DNA of 37,190 bases from CAZDRB01 sp964507925 (GTDB lineage: Bacteria; Patescibacteriota; Microgenomatia; UBA1400; UBA12108): the NCBI GenBank assembly GCA_964507925.1, contig CAZDRB010000003.1, forward strand, positions 1 to 37,190, read 5' to 3'. A program made the position numbers and the translations under genes. The notes under the pieces were generated by a model. That model made no database searches. It saw only the letters and a program-made list of their open reading frames with translations, and was not told the DNA's origin. This document shows positions 14,478 through 21,196 of the stretch, in pieces. Numbering within the stretch: position 1 is the first letter of the stretch; each line of letters opens with the position of its first letter.

Positions 14478-16088
14478 TTAAATCACTTTAAACTCACTCA
14501 TCATCCCTGCTTCCATGTGTTCCGGAATATGACAATGCATCATCCAGTCGCCTGGATTTGTGACATCAAGAAGAATGTCTACCGTCTCACCTTTACCAAT
14601 AAGAACAGTATCCTTCCAGACTAAATCGTCATTCTTTACTCCGTCTTTTGCCAGAACCAAGAACCGTTGACCGTGGAAGTGAATTGGGTGTTGCATCGGG
14701 TGCATGGAGTTAGGATCATTGAAAATACTGATTTTGACTTTGTCGCCCTGTTTAAATTGCCAGCCGATGTCCATGTTTTCTTTTTTTGTGGCACTATCAA
14801 TTAGTTTCCATTTAAGTGTCTGGGCAGTTGAACCTTGATTCATCATGCTCATAGTATCTTCCCATTCAATAGGGCCGTCATCTTCGCCCATTTGCATGGC
14901 ACTGTTGGACATTGTCTGGCCATTGCCCATCATATGCATGTCATGTCCGCCTCCGCTTGTTGAACTTTGACCGCCTGGGTTTCCCATTACCATTGATAGT
15001 GTTAGTTTTTTATCAGGAACACTGCTGAAGTAAGAACGATATGGATTTAACTCGGCAATTTTGTCGTCATTGACTCTGGGAACCAGAAGATAGGAGGTAG
15101 TAACCGTGGCCGGATTTACAGCGATGGTGCCTAAGGGATATGTTTTATCAGGAGTCTTATTGGCTAATTGAAAATCCCCTGCAGTATCAAACAGCACCTC
15201 AACCACATACCTTTCCGATGGGCCAATGGTGACAGAGTCTGCCCATTGTTCACGCTCGTATTTACCGCTGTCGCCACCGACCAGCTTCATGTGAGCATTG
15301 GGAATAGTGAAATTAAAGACTCTGGTATTGGCAGCGTTTGTGATATAGAAACGAATCCGTTCACCCTGTTTAACAGACAGCTTGTAATTATCATCGCCGT
15401 TAACCAACATGGTATTGCCGAATCTACCCATCAGGGTATGGCTTACAGTTGATTTATCAAAGGAAGCAATCTGGCCATTTTCAATCAGAATGTCATCGAG
15501 GAATAATGCTTCCTCGCGGTCTACTTCCGCCCAGTAATCTAGCTTAATCGGAGTAACAATGAAGTTACCGTAGAGGCCTAATTCCTGAGCATAATCTTCC
15601 CTGATGTGTGGATGATACCAATAGATACCCTCATCAGGGAACTTAAGGGTATACGTGAATGATTGTCCTGGTTTAATCGGATCCTGGGTGACATCGGGTA
15701 CGCCATCAAATTTGTTATCAACCCTAACCCCGTGAGAATGCAATGTAGTATCGACGTCGGTGTTATTTGTAAACTTTAGCGTGATTTCAGCTCCTTGAGA
15801 AACTTTGATAAGAGGGCCGGGAATTGAACCATTGTAAGCCAACATCTTCACTACCTGGCCGTTAATGGTCTTTTTAACTACATCTGCACTGAGAGAATAC
15901 GTATCACCATTCTGCAAAGAAACCGTTTCCTGTGTTTTGGCACTAGTCAGATCCGTTGTTGCTGATGCAAAGTTAGCACTAACCGAGCTATCCGTTTCTA
16001 TCTTTTTCTGGTTAGACAACAAAAAAGCAACTCCGAGTACTGCAATGAGCAAAACAGCACCACCAACTAAAATAGGTTTGTTTTTCAT
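14478..16088 (-). CDS. Multicopper oxidase (CueO/CopA-like)
   Basis: 536 residues with an N-terminal TM (about 7-25). All copper sites are present: TLHSHG (H117, H119), YWYHPH (H159, H161), HPIHFHG and GDWMMHCHIPEHMEAGM near the C-terminus, with the type-1 Cys in HCH and an axial Met. A Met/His-rich insert (HDMHMMGNGQTMSNSAMQMG) before the last domain recalls the Cu(I)-oxidising CueO group. It probably oxidises toxic Cu(I) to Cu(II) outside the membrane. Part of the operon under the TACANNTGTA operator at 18302-18327, two bases after the small Cys-rich gene. Confidence 0.95.
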   Translation of the reverse strand: MKNKPILVGGAVLLIAVLGVAFLLSNQKKIETDSSVSANFASATTDLTSAKTQETVSLQNGDTYSLSADVVKKTINGQVVKMLAYNGSIPGPLIKVSQGAEITLKFTNNTDVDTTLHSHGVRVDNKFDGVPDVTQDPIKPGQSFTYTLKFPDEGIYWYHPHIREDYAQELGLYGNFIVTPIKLDYWAEVDREEALFLDDILIENGQIASFDKSTVSHTLMGRFGNTMLVNGDDNYKLSVKQGERIRFYITNAANTRVFNFTIPNAHMKLVGGDSGKYEREQWADSVTIGPSERYVVEVLFDTAGDFQLANKTPDKTYPLGTIAVNPATVTTSYLLVPRVNDDKIAELNPYRSYFSSVPDKKLTLSMVMGNPGGQSSTSGGGHDMHMMGNGQTMSNSAMQMGEDDGPIEWEDTMSMMNQGSTAQTLKWKLIDSATKKENMDIGWQFKQGDKVKISIFNDPNSMHPMQHPIHFHGQRFLVLAKDGVKNDDLVWKDTVLIGKGETVDILLDVTNPGDWMMHCHIPEHMEAGMMSEFKVI

Positions 16089-16090
16089 AA

Positions 16091-16300
16091 TTATTTTATA
16101 GCCTCAAGTTGCTTAGGTGGGCATTTGCTATCTGCATATGAGCAGAAAACACAACACTCGCCATGCTTTGGTTTGAGAGTCTCTCCGCAATGAGTACATT
16201 TGTAAAAATGTTGGCAGGCATCGGTCGGCATTTGCTCTTCCTTTTTAAATCCACACTTTGAGCAGGTAATAGTAGCCTTTGTTTTTAATTGTGTGTTCAT
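16091..16300 (-). CDS. Small Cys-rich protein of the GDCCVxC type
   Basis: 69 residues. Two ribbon-like CxxC pairs (TCSKCG, KCTHCG) flank MPTDACQHFY, followed by the family block GECCVFCSYADSKCPPKQ. Nine Cys in 69 residues and no signal peptide suggest a cytosolic metal- or sulfur-handling protein. Such proteins occur beside mercury and other soft-metal genes; their activity is not established. A shorter paralogue lies at 11381-11515. Gene is 11 bases after the DUF3105 gene and two before the oxidase. Confidence 0.85.
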   Translation of the reverse strand: MNTQLKTKATITCSKCGFKKEEQMPTDACQHFYKCTHCGETLKPKHGECCVFCSYADSKCPPKQLEAIK

Positions 16301-16311
16301 ATTTTTTTATC

Positions 16312-16944
16312 TCACCTTGCCAGTTTTTCTGGAGACTGGTTTTTGTAAGTATCTATGTATTTCTGAATTAACGCTTTGTCGACTGAATCGAGTCTCATCA
16401 TCTTACCCCAAGAGGCCACCACGACTTTGTCGTCATTATCGGAGCGGGGAGATACCACCGTACTTTGTGAGTTTTGTTTACCCAGGTCTTCTATCACTTT
16501 TATCTCTTCTTCCGAAATATCCTTATACGAAATCCAAATGCCACCATGCTCCAAGTTATGAACGCCAGCTTTGTCATCAATCTCTTTGCTGTAAATACCC
16601 CATTCTTCAGCCTGACCTAAATGTCCACCTGAAGTGGGAGGGTTAGTTTGATACTCAACATTAGTGCTGGCAGGAACATGATCCCTACCCTCAATCGGAA
16701 ACTCTTCCACTTTGCCTTCAAGAGAAATCTCATCAACTTTTTGTTGAAACTCAATTTGTTCAGGAGACTTTTTGGTCAACTGGATCAAGCTAAAAACTCC
16801 AGCTATAACAAAGACAGCAACCAAACCCCAGTTGCGGATCTTTTTGATCATTTCGACTTTATTTTCCCGCTCCCTCCTCAGTGCTTTGAGCTTTTTCTTG
16901 CGCTCGTGTTTAGGCAACTCGTTCCATTCTTCAGGATAATCCAT
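16312..16944 (-). CDS. DUF3105 protein, membrane-anchored
   Basis: 210 residues from ATG 16944, which has GGAGG about eight bases upstream; an earlier ATG at 16977 lies in the previous gene. The N-terminus is charged and coiled (about 1-35), TM is at 38-57, then the DUF3105 domain: EGRDHVP, YQTNPPTSGGHLG, WGIY and VHNLEHGGIWISY. The conserved His residues (HVP, GGH, HNLEHGG) look like a metal site. Function of the family is unknown. Placed between the CASC membrane protein and the Cys-rich protein in the dsbA-oxidase operon, an extracytoplasmic copper-related role is inferred. Confidence 0.9.
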   Translation of the reverse strand: MDYPEEWNELPKHERKKKLKALRRERENKVEMIKKIRNWGLVAVFVIAGVFSLIQLTKKSPEQIEFQQKVDEISLEGKVEEFPIEGRDHVPASTNVEYQTNPPTSGGHLGQAEEWGIYSKEIDDKAGVHNLEHGGIWISYKDISEEEIKVIEDLGKQNSQSTVVSPRSDNDDKVVVASWGKMMRLDSVDKALIQKYIDTYKNQSPEKLAR

Positions 16945-16946
16945 GT

Positions 16947-17492
16947 TTATTGTCCTCCTTTGCTTTTTACTCCACACACCAGTGGGTCATTAATTTTTTT
17001 CATAGTAAAGTGAATGGCAAACAGTAAAATACCGATACCTAAAAAACCAAACTCCTGCCCTCTAAACGGCAAAAAACCCAACACAGCCGTTGTCGCACCA
17101 AAACCAATTAGGGAAGTTAACACAACTGACCCACAAGAGGCACAACCTACCCCCAACATACTGGTGGCTACTCCTACAGCTGACATGCCCATTGACTGCT
17201 GTAATTTGGCAGCTTGTCTGATGTAAAAAACAAGAAGGCTCACCTGTACTCCGGCAAAGGCAGCAGTAACAAACGTCACTAAACGGGATAATGGCGTAAA
17301 GTTAGTTCGTAGAGATCCCAGCAAGCCAACGAGAAGATTTGTTTTCTGCCACAACGTCATGATGGAGCTGGTCATAGTCCTGGTGATTAAATGCAAATTC
17401 GGCAACCAAGCAGCAAAAGCAATTACAGCCAATGAGACTGTAATTGCCACTGCTAAATACTTTGGTTGTCTGATTATCTCAAAGACTGTCAT
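16947..17492 (-). CDS. Membrane protein with GCASCGS motif
   Basis: 181 residues with about five TM segments (about 13-30, 71-91, 105-130, 133-145, 148-165). The middle of the protein has MLGVGCASCGSVVLTSLIG with C117 and C120, a CxxC within a membrane helix. The pair could be a redox partner of the DsbA-like protein encoded two bases upstream (as VKOR or DsbB would be) or a soft-metal site. It lacks the four-Cys layout of VKOR and DsbB, so I do not assign it to either. The C-terminus ends with a Cys (NDPLVCGVKSK). Operon member under the cop-box promoter. Confidence 0.8.
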   Translation of the reverse strand: MTVFEIIRQPKYLAVAITVSLAVIAFAAWLPNLHLITRTMTSSIMTLWQKTNLLVGLLGSLRTNFTPLSRLVTFVTAAFAGVQVSLLVFYIRQAAKLQQSMGMSAVGVATSMLGVGCASCGSVVLTSLIGFGATTAVLGFLPFRGQEFGFLGIGILLFAIHFTMKKINDPLVCGVKSKGGQ

Positions 17493-17494
17493 GG

Positions 17495-18283
17495 TTACTC
17501 GAGTAATGGGTCAATCACTGCTTGGAAAGCAGCGTATGGCTGAGCACCCACTACCAAGTCACCATTTATTTCTCCGTTGCTAGTTGATTTCCCGACCACA
17601 AAACTTGGTGTCCCAGTTGCTCCAGCCTTACCCGCATCTGCCAGGTCTTTTTTAACTTCCTCTTCCTGGGCGGGGTCGGTAAGACAAGTATCAAAAGAGC
17701 TTAAATTTAGACCTACATCTGTAGCGATTGTGGTTAGGTCAGCTTCGGACAAACCGTTGCCGTTAGATATGGTCCTAGTAAAGATTTCATCATGATACTC
17801 AAAGTATTTACTGTCCCCACCCTGTTCACGAGCACAGTTAGCAGCCACGGCTTCTTTAGTAGCCATCGGATCATGGAAAGATAAAGGAAGATCCCGATAA
17901 ACAATCTTTACTTTGCCAGTATCAACATAATTTTCAATTAACTGAGGCAGGGTGTCATCAAAGTGACGTTTACAAAACGGACATTCATAATCAGAAAACT
18001 CAACAATGGTCACTGGTGCATTTTTATCTCCAAGGACAGGATCGTCGTCAACTGAGGCCACACCTTTAGTGGGTTGTTGAGGCTGAGGCACAGGAGCTTG
18101 AGCTCCTGCTTGTTGAGCGGTTGGATTGGTACCAAGACTGCCTGCCTTTAACAGTTTATTTTCTGTCCAGAGAGAGCCTCCAAAGAAACCAACACCAAGA
18201 ATAACTAAACTTCCTAACATTAGTAAAAAATGAGTGTTGACCACTTGAATTAATGCTGTAAATGAATATTTTGATGATGTCAT
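17495..18283 (-). CDS. DsbA-family thiol oxidoreductase, membrane-anchored
   Basis: 262 residues; AAGGAA before the ATG. TM at about 19-36, a Pro/Gln-rich linker (52-75), then the thioredoxin-fold domain of the Thioredoxin_4 (DsbA/BdbD) group: VTIVEFSDYECPFCKRHF with active-site C101-PF-C104, KIVYRDLPL, and GATGTPSFVVG with the cis-Pro loop. It probably oxidises or exchanges disulfides in exported proteins. First gene of the six-gene operon that ends with the oxidase and hydrolase, directly behind the operator-overlapped promoter at 18302-18342. Placing a disulfide enzyme first in a copper-oxidase operon suggests defence of envelope thiols. Confidence 0.93.
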   Translation of the reverse strand: MTSSKYSFTALIQVVNTHFLLMLGSLVILGVGFFGGSLWTENKLLKAGSLGTNPTAQQAGAQAPVPQPQQPTKGVASVDDDPVLGDKNAPVTIVEFSDYECPFCKRHFDDTLPQLIENYVDTGKVKIVYRDLPLSFHDPMATKEAVAANCAREQGGDSKYFEYHDEIFTRTISNGNGLSEADLTTIATDVGLNLSSFDTCLTDPAQEEEVKKDLADAGKAGATGTPSFVVGKSTSNGEINGDLVVGAQPYAAFQAVIDPLLE

Positions 18284-18301
18284 AAAGGTTCCTTAATTTA
18301 T

Positions 18302-18342
18302 TAATCTCCTACAACTGTAGGAGATTATTTATATCTTGTCAA
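18302..18342 (-). promoter_or_regulatory. Promoter and TACANNTGTA operator of the dsbA operon
   Basis: Minus-strand TTGACA (18342-18337), exactly 17 bases, TACAGT (18319-18314). A perfect 12-bp-arm palindrome at 18302-18327 (TAATCTCCTACA, AC, then its complement) covers the -10. Its centre TACAACTGTA fits the TACANNTGTA cop box bound by CopY, a BlaI relative. The blaI-like gene next door is the obvious repressor. Confidence 0.8.
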
Positions 18343-18350
18343 TGAGAAAA

Positions 18351-19328
18351 TTAACGCAAAAGAGAAGCAGGCACGGCTGATGTGAAGTTATGGAGATCTT
18401 TGGATTCCTGACCAGTGCAATCGGTAGTCTGACACCTTTCATCCTCGCTACAAACCCTGCCTGTTTCAAAAGCAGAACCAGCTGTCACCTGACTCGGCTG
18501 AACAATGGCAATTCCCAACATTAATATCAAACTAAATATACTCACAGCTAAAGTCTTAATTCCCATCCTCTCAAATGAAAACTTGTTATCAACCAAAGAT
18601 TCTACTCTTCTCTCTATCGGTGAGGTAGAAAAATGCGGAACTACATCACCAGCATATTGCAGGTTCAGAGCCAAAGAATCACACAAATGATCTTTGGTTT
18701 TTTGTTTCTCCACCACAAAAGCATCAGCAGCTAATTCAAACTCAGTTCGCAATTGTTTGGCTAAATATTCGATTAGGGGTACAAAAAAGAACAGTGAACT
18801 GATTAGTCTTGAGAGCAACAACCATAAAACATGACGACTTCGTAAATGATAGAGCTCATGGAGAATCACTGCCTCCAGTTGTTCTTTTGTAAGTTTCTGT
18901 GTTAAAGACTGCGAAACAACTATTCGTGGCTTAAAGAGGCCAATGGTATATGCCGTCAGTTGGTCACCACCAATAAGTAAAACTGTTTTTTCATCAAGAT
19001 TGTGCTTATTTATAACCTTTTGCAGTTTATCTGGGATCTGGCCAACTGTTTTCAGCTGATGTAACCGCCTATGGCCCATCAAAAACCTCACCAACCGACA
19101 GAGCGATAAACTTATACCAACAGAGGCAATCAACAACACCAAGGAAGATACTACGCCGTCAGGATTAAAGTGAATGTGTTCACCGACATCCTTCAGGATT
19201 TCGCCACAGGCAGTAATGAAAAACTGAGGGTGCAGACTAGTTTTGGTAGCTAACAAATATGCTCCCAGCAAAAAGATGGCGCTTGAGACGACTACGAATA
19301 TGGTAAATAGATTAATTCTTATTTTCAT
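18351..19328 (-). CDS. BlaR1/MecR1-like M56 membrane metalloprotease sensor
   Basis: 325 residues. TM segments at about 8-28, 62-82, 167-187 and 258-277. The M56 catalytic motif is H157-E-L-Y-H161 with the downstream Glu in FELAADAFV (E198). BlaR1 proteins carry an outer penicillin-binding sensor domain; here the outer C-terminal tail is only about 48 residues and holds three Cys (C293, C299, C304: GRVCSEDERCQTTDC). So it cannot sense beta-lactams in the usual way; a metal or thiol signal is more likely. It overlaps the blaI-like gene by four bases (ATGA) and probably triggers loss of that repressor. Confidence 0.9.
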   Translation of the reverse strand: MKIRINLFTIFVVVSSAIFLLGAYLLATKTSLHPQFFITACGEILKDVGEHIHFNPDGVVSSLVLLIASVGISLSLCRLVRFLMGHRRLHQLKTVGQIPDKLQKVINKHNLDEKTVLLIGGDQLTAYTIGLFKPRIVVSQSLTQKLTKEQLEAVILHELYHLRSRHVLWLLLSRLISSLFFFVPLIEYLAKQLRTEFELAADAFVVEKQKTKDHLCDSLALNLQYAGDVVPHFSTSPIERRVESLVDNKFSFERMGIKTLAVSIFSLILMLGIAIVQPSQVTAGSAFETGRVCSEDERCQTTDCTGQESKDLHNFTSAVPASLLR

Positions 19329-19693
19329 TTCTTCTGTAATTTTTTGATTAACTTCTGACGAGTTTCGTCAGAAATATCATCCAAACCGTCCACAAAAGCA
19401 ATCAAAGCTTCCTCGCCAAACTGGCCAGTAAAGCTTCCCATGGTCTGATTAATCAGAGATGACAGAATATTTTTCTGCTTAGCTGCTGGTTTATAGACAT
19501 GAGTTTTGCCCTGCAACTTTCTCTTGAGCAACCCCTTTTCTACCAAGCGAGTCATAATCGTTTGTACGGTGTTATAAGCAATCTCCCGATCCTGGCTGAG
19601 ACACTCTACAATATCTCTGGCAGTACAGGTTTTCTTTTCCCAAATACAAGCCATCACTTCCTGTTCCAGTGGTCCTAAAGAAACTTTTCTCAT
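19325..19693 (-). CDS. BlaI/MecI/CopY-family repressor
   Basis: 122 residues from ATG 19693. A longer frame to 19729 exists, but it would run through the promoter, whose -10 (TACACT) ends seven bases before ATG 19693; family length (about 120) agrees with the short form. Winged helix: LGPLEQEVMACIWEKKTCTARDI, then AYNTVQTIMTRLVEKGLL and the wing KLQGKTHVYKP; C-terminal dimer helices follow. No CopY-type CxCx4CxC metal tail is present, so release probably depends on the M56 partner. Operators at 19695-19708 and 18302-18327 carry TACANNTGTA. Confidence 0.92.
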   Translation of the reverse strand: MRKVSLGPLEQEVMACIWEKKTCTARDIVECLSQDREIAYNTVQTIMTRLVEKGLLKRKLQGKTHVYKPAAKQKNILSSLINQTMGSFTGQFGEEALIAFVDGLDDISDETRQKLIKKLQKK

Positions 19694-19694
19694 A

Positions 19695-19729
19695 CCTACA
19701 AGTGTAGGACTTAATGCAGAATATTTCAA
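19695..19729 (-). promoter_or_regulatory. Promoter and TACANNTGTA operator of the blaI-like gene
   Basis: Minus-strand TTGAAA (19729-19724), 17 bases, TACACT (19706-19701), then seven bases and ATG 19693. CCTACA-AG-TGTAGG (19695-19708) overlaps the -10, in the same register as at the dsbA promoter. No ribosome site: the mRNA should be leaderless and autorepressed. Confidence 0.78.
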
Positions 19730-19850
19730 CGAGAATTAAGTAAATACCTAGTTGCTTACATTAGTAAACACAAATCACCACAAAGTTTATTGAGATAAAC
19801 ATAAGACTCCGGCTAGGCTGGACATAGTTAATTCGATTTTCGAAATACCT

Positions 19851-20111
19851 ATGTCACAGTCACCGTATAACTCTACCCATTATTTGACCAGTGATCTTGC
19901 ATTGGTCACGACACTTTCCCTCAAATTTCCGATTGAAGAAATTGACCGGTCCAATCCTCGCAAAGCAGTGTTTGTCTTTCGCAGGAGTCCTGAGCTGGAA
20001 GATTTAGCTGATCAGTTTTTCTCCAACCAATTCCAGATTTCTCCCCAGGTTTTCTTTAACCAGTTGCGCGATGTTAAGAACCGTTTGTATGCGGAAAAAC
20101 GACCATGGTAA
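19851..20111 (+). CDS. DUF5659-like small protein
   Basis: 86 residues. The pattern HYLTSDLALVTTLSLKFPIEEID, NPRKAVFVFRRS and a terminal QLRDVKNRLYAE fits the small DUF5659 family, which I recall near recombinase genes of mobile elements. Function unknown. It is followed by a four-codon overlap region in which the next ORF starts (ATG 20105 before the stop at 20109). Start of the plus-strand mobility module. Confidence 0.75.
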   Translation: MSQSPYNSTHYLTSDLALVTTLSLKFPIEEIDRSNPRKAVFVFRRSPELEDLADQFFSNQFQISPQVFFNQLRDVKNRLYAEKRPW

Positions 20112-20260
20112 GTCGACAACTATTACTCGAGCTGAGGAAAATTATTGAAGAAGACTACGGAATTAAATTGACCTTGGCCGAAGTCACAGAAGTAGCTATG
20201 ACGCTAGTCGACTTTGCCGAAACAGCCATGAAGATTGAAGCCAAACGTAGTGGTCCTTAA
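20105..20260 (+). CDS. Small helical ORF in the mobility module
   Basis: 51 residues; the ATG overlaps the end of the DUF5659-like gene by seven bases, which suggests coupled translation. The sequence is amphipathic helix (LLLELRKIIEEDYGIKLTLAEV, then VDFAETAMKIEAKR) with no recognised motif. Helical small proteins like this in elements may be partners of the recombinase or of the winged-helix protein downstream; that is only position-based. Confidence 0.6.
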   Translation: MVSRQLLLELRKIIEEDYGIKLTLAEVTEVAMTLVDFAETAMKIEAKRSGP

Positions 20261-20286
20261 ATCATAGGCAACCAGAAACAGTATAT

Positions 20287-20778
20287 ATGTCAAAACAATC
20301 ACAACCAGCAGCAGACAACCTGTACCTCCAAATCTGGAGAAACCCTATCTTCAAGGAACTTCTTTTGGCGCAGGTCACAGCCGATCAATGGCATACTTTC
20401 ACTGCTTTGGCAGTCTTCATGAACAAAAAGGGTGAGTGTTATCCCTCCCAGAGCAAACTTAGCCAGATACTTGGCTTAAATAGCGTTGCCAGTGTAAGTA
20501 GGAGAATTATTTCTTTGGAGAAAGCCCGTTTCAAAGGCGAGCCTCTAATCAAAGTCTTTCGAAAGAAGAAGGACAAGGTTAAAGGTAAATTCCTCTTTGC
20601 TAGTAATGGCTACCAACTCAACCAAAACATCATCACTATCTTTGCTCCGCATGACACCACCGTCGTACGGAGGCAGCAACAAATGGAAGATTTGCAAGTT
20701 AACAAGGCTAAACTCGCCAATAGATTGCACATCAATGCGTCACGGAAAGACGACAAGCAAACTAGAAGGAGTTTTTAA
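20287..20778 (+). CDS. Winged-helix (replication-initiator-like) protein
   Basis: 163 residues. The N-terminal half (LLAQVTADQWHTFTALAVFM, YPSQSKLSQILGLNSVASVSRRI) is a helix-turn-helix of the HTH_36 type seen in plasmid and element replication or control proteins. A basic region (FRKKKDKVKGK) and a loose C-terminal tail follow. It may start replication of an excised form or control the recombinase. The C-terminal end reads RRSF-stop; a different frame downstream looks equally protein-like, so a frameshift is possible. Confidence 0.75.
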   Translation: MSKQSQPAADNLYLQIWRNPIFKELLLAQVTADQWHTFTALAVFMNKKGECYPSQSKLSQILGLNSVASVSRRIISLEKARFKGEPLIKVFRKKKDKVKGKFLFASNGYQLNQNIITIFAPHDTTVVRRQQQMEDLQVNKAKLANRLHINASRKDDKQTRRSF

Positions 20779-20806
20779 CAAAAAATTTAACGAAAACGGC
20801 GCCGTT

Positions 20807-21196
20807 ATGAAAGACAAATCAGTAGCAAAACCAGCAGCAGAATTTCCTTATAAGAAAAGTGGGCAGAATGTGGGCAACATGAGGGCGGATTTAGAACCTT
20901 TTAAGGCGAAACAGGGTGTACAAAAGGTGGACAGAAATAGGACAGAAAACCTGCGCCAACTCTTCGTCAAAACTGCACCAATTAAGGTTCACCGGCGCTT
21001 CACTGAAAGTTCACCGGGTTTTGAAGGTCTTAGCCTGAAAACCCTTCGGTATGGTGACGGTGAAATGACGGTGGTTTTTGACCCTTTATTTGTCCTGTTT
21101 CCGTGCATAGCCCAGTATATGCGGAATGTTCTAATTCAATTTGATATTCCCTCGAGTTACCTATATGTTGTTGTCTTGAAAAGAGTCTGCCTATGA
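20807..21196 (+). CDS. Hypothetical protein before the recombinase (possibly frameshifted tail of 20287)
   Basis: 129 residues from ATG 20807. No known domain; the sequence is basic at the start and ends in hydrophobic stretches (VVFDPLFVLFPCIAQYM). The stop overlaps the recombinase ATG (ATGA at 21193), which supports coupled translation. The frame is open from 20597, inside the winged-helix gene, so it could be the natural C-terminus of that gene lost through a one-base shift, or a separate weak gene. Codon use is less convincing than for its neighbours. Confidence 0.42.
   Translation: MKDKSVAKPAAEFPYKKSGQNVGNMRADLEPFKAKQGVQKVDRNRTENLRQLFVKTAPIKVHRRFTESSPGFEGLSLKTLRYGDGEMTVVFDPLFVLFPCIAQYMRNVLIQFDIPSSYLYVVVLKRVCL

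Noticed and set aside
16195..16204. TACATTTGTA matching the cop-box consensus.
   Set aside because: It lies in the conserved YKCTHC codons of the Cys-rich gene and lacks the C...G flanks of the promoter operators.
16947..17492. VKOR or DsbB partner of the DsbA-like protein.
   Set aside because: Only one CxxC is present in a helix; the second loop Cys pair of both families is missing.
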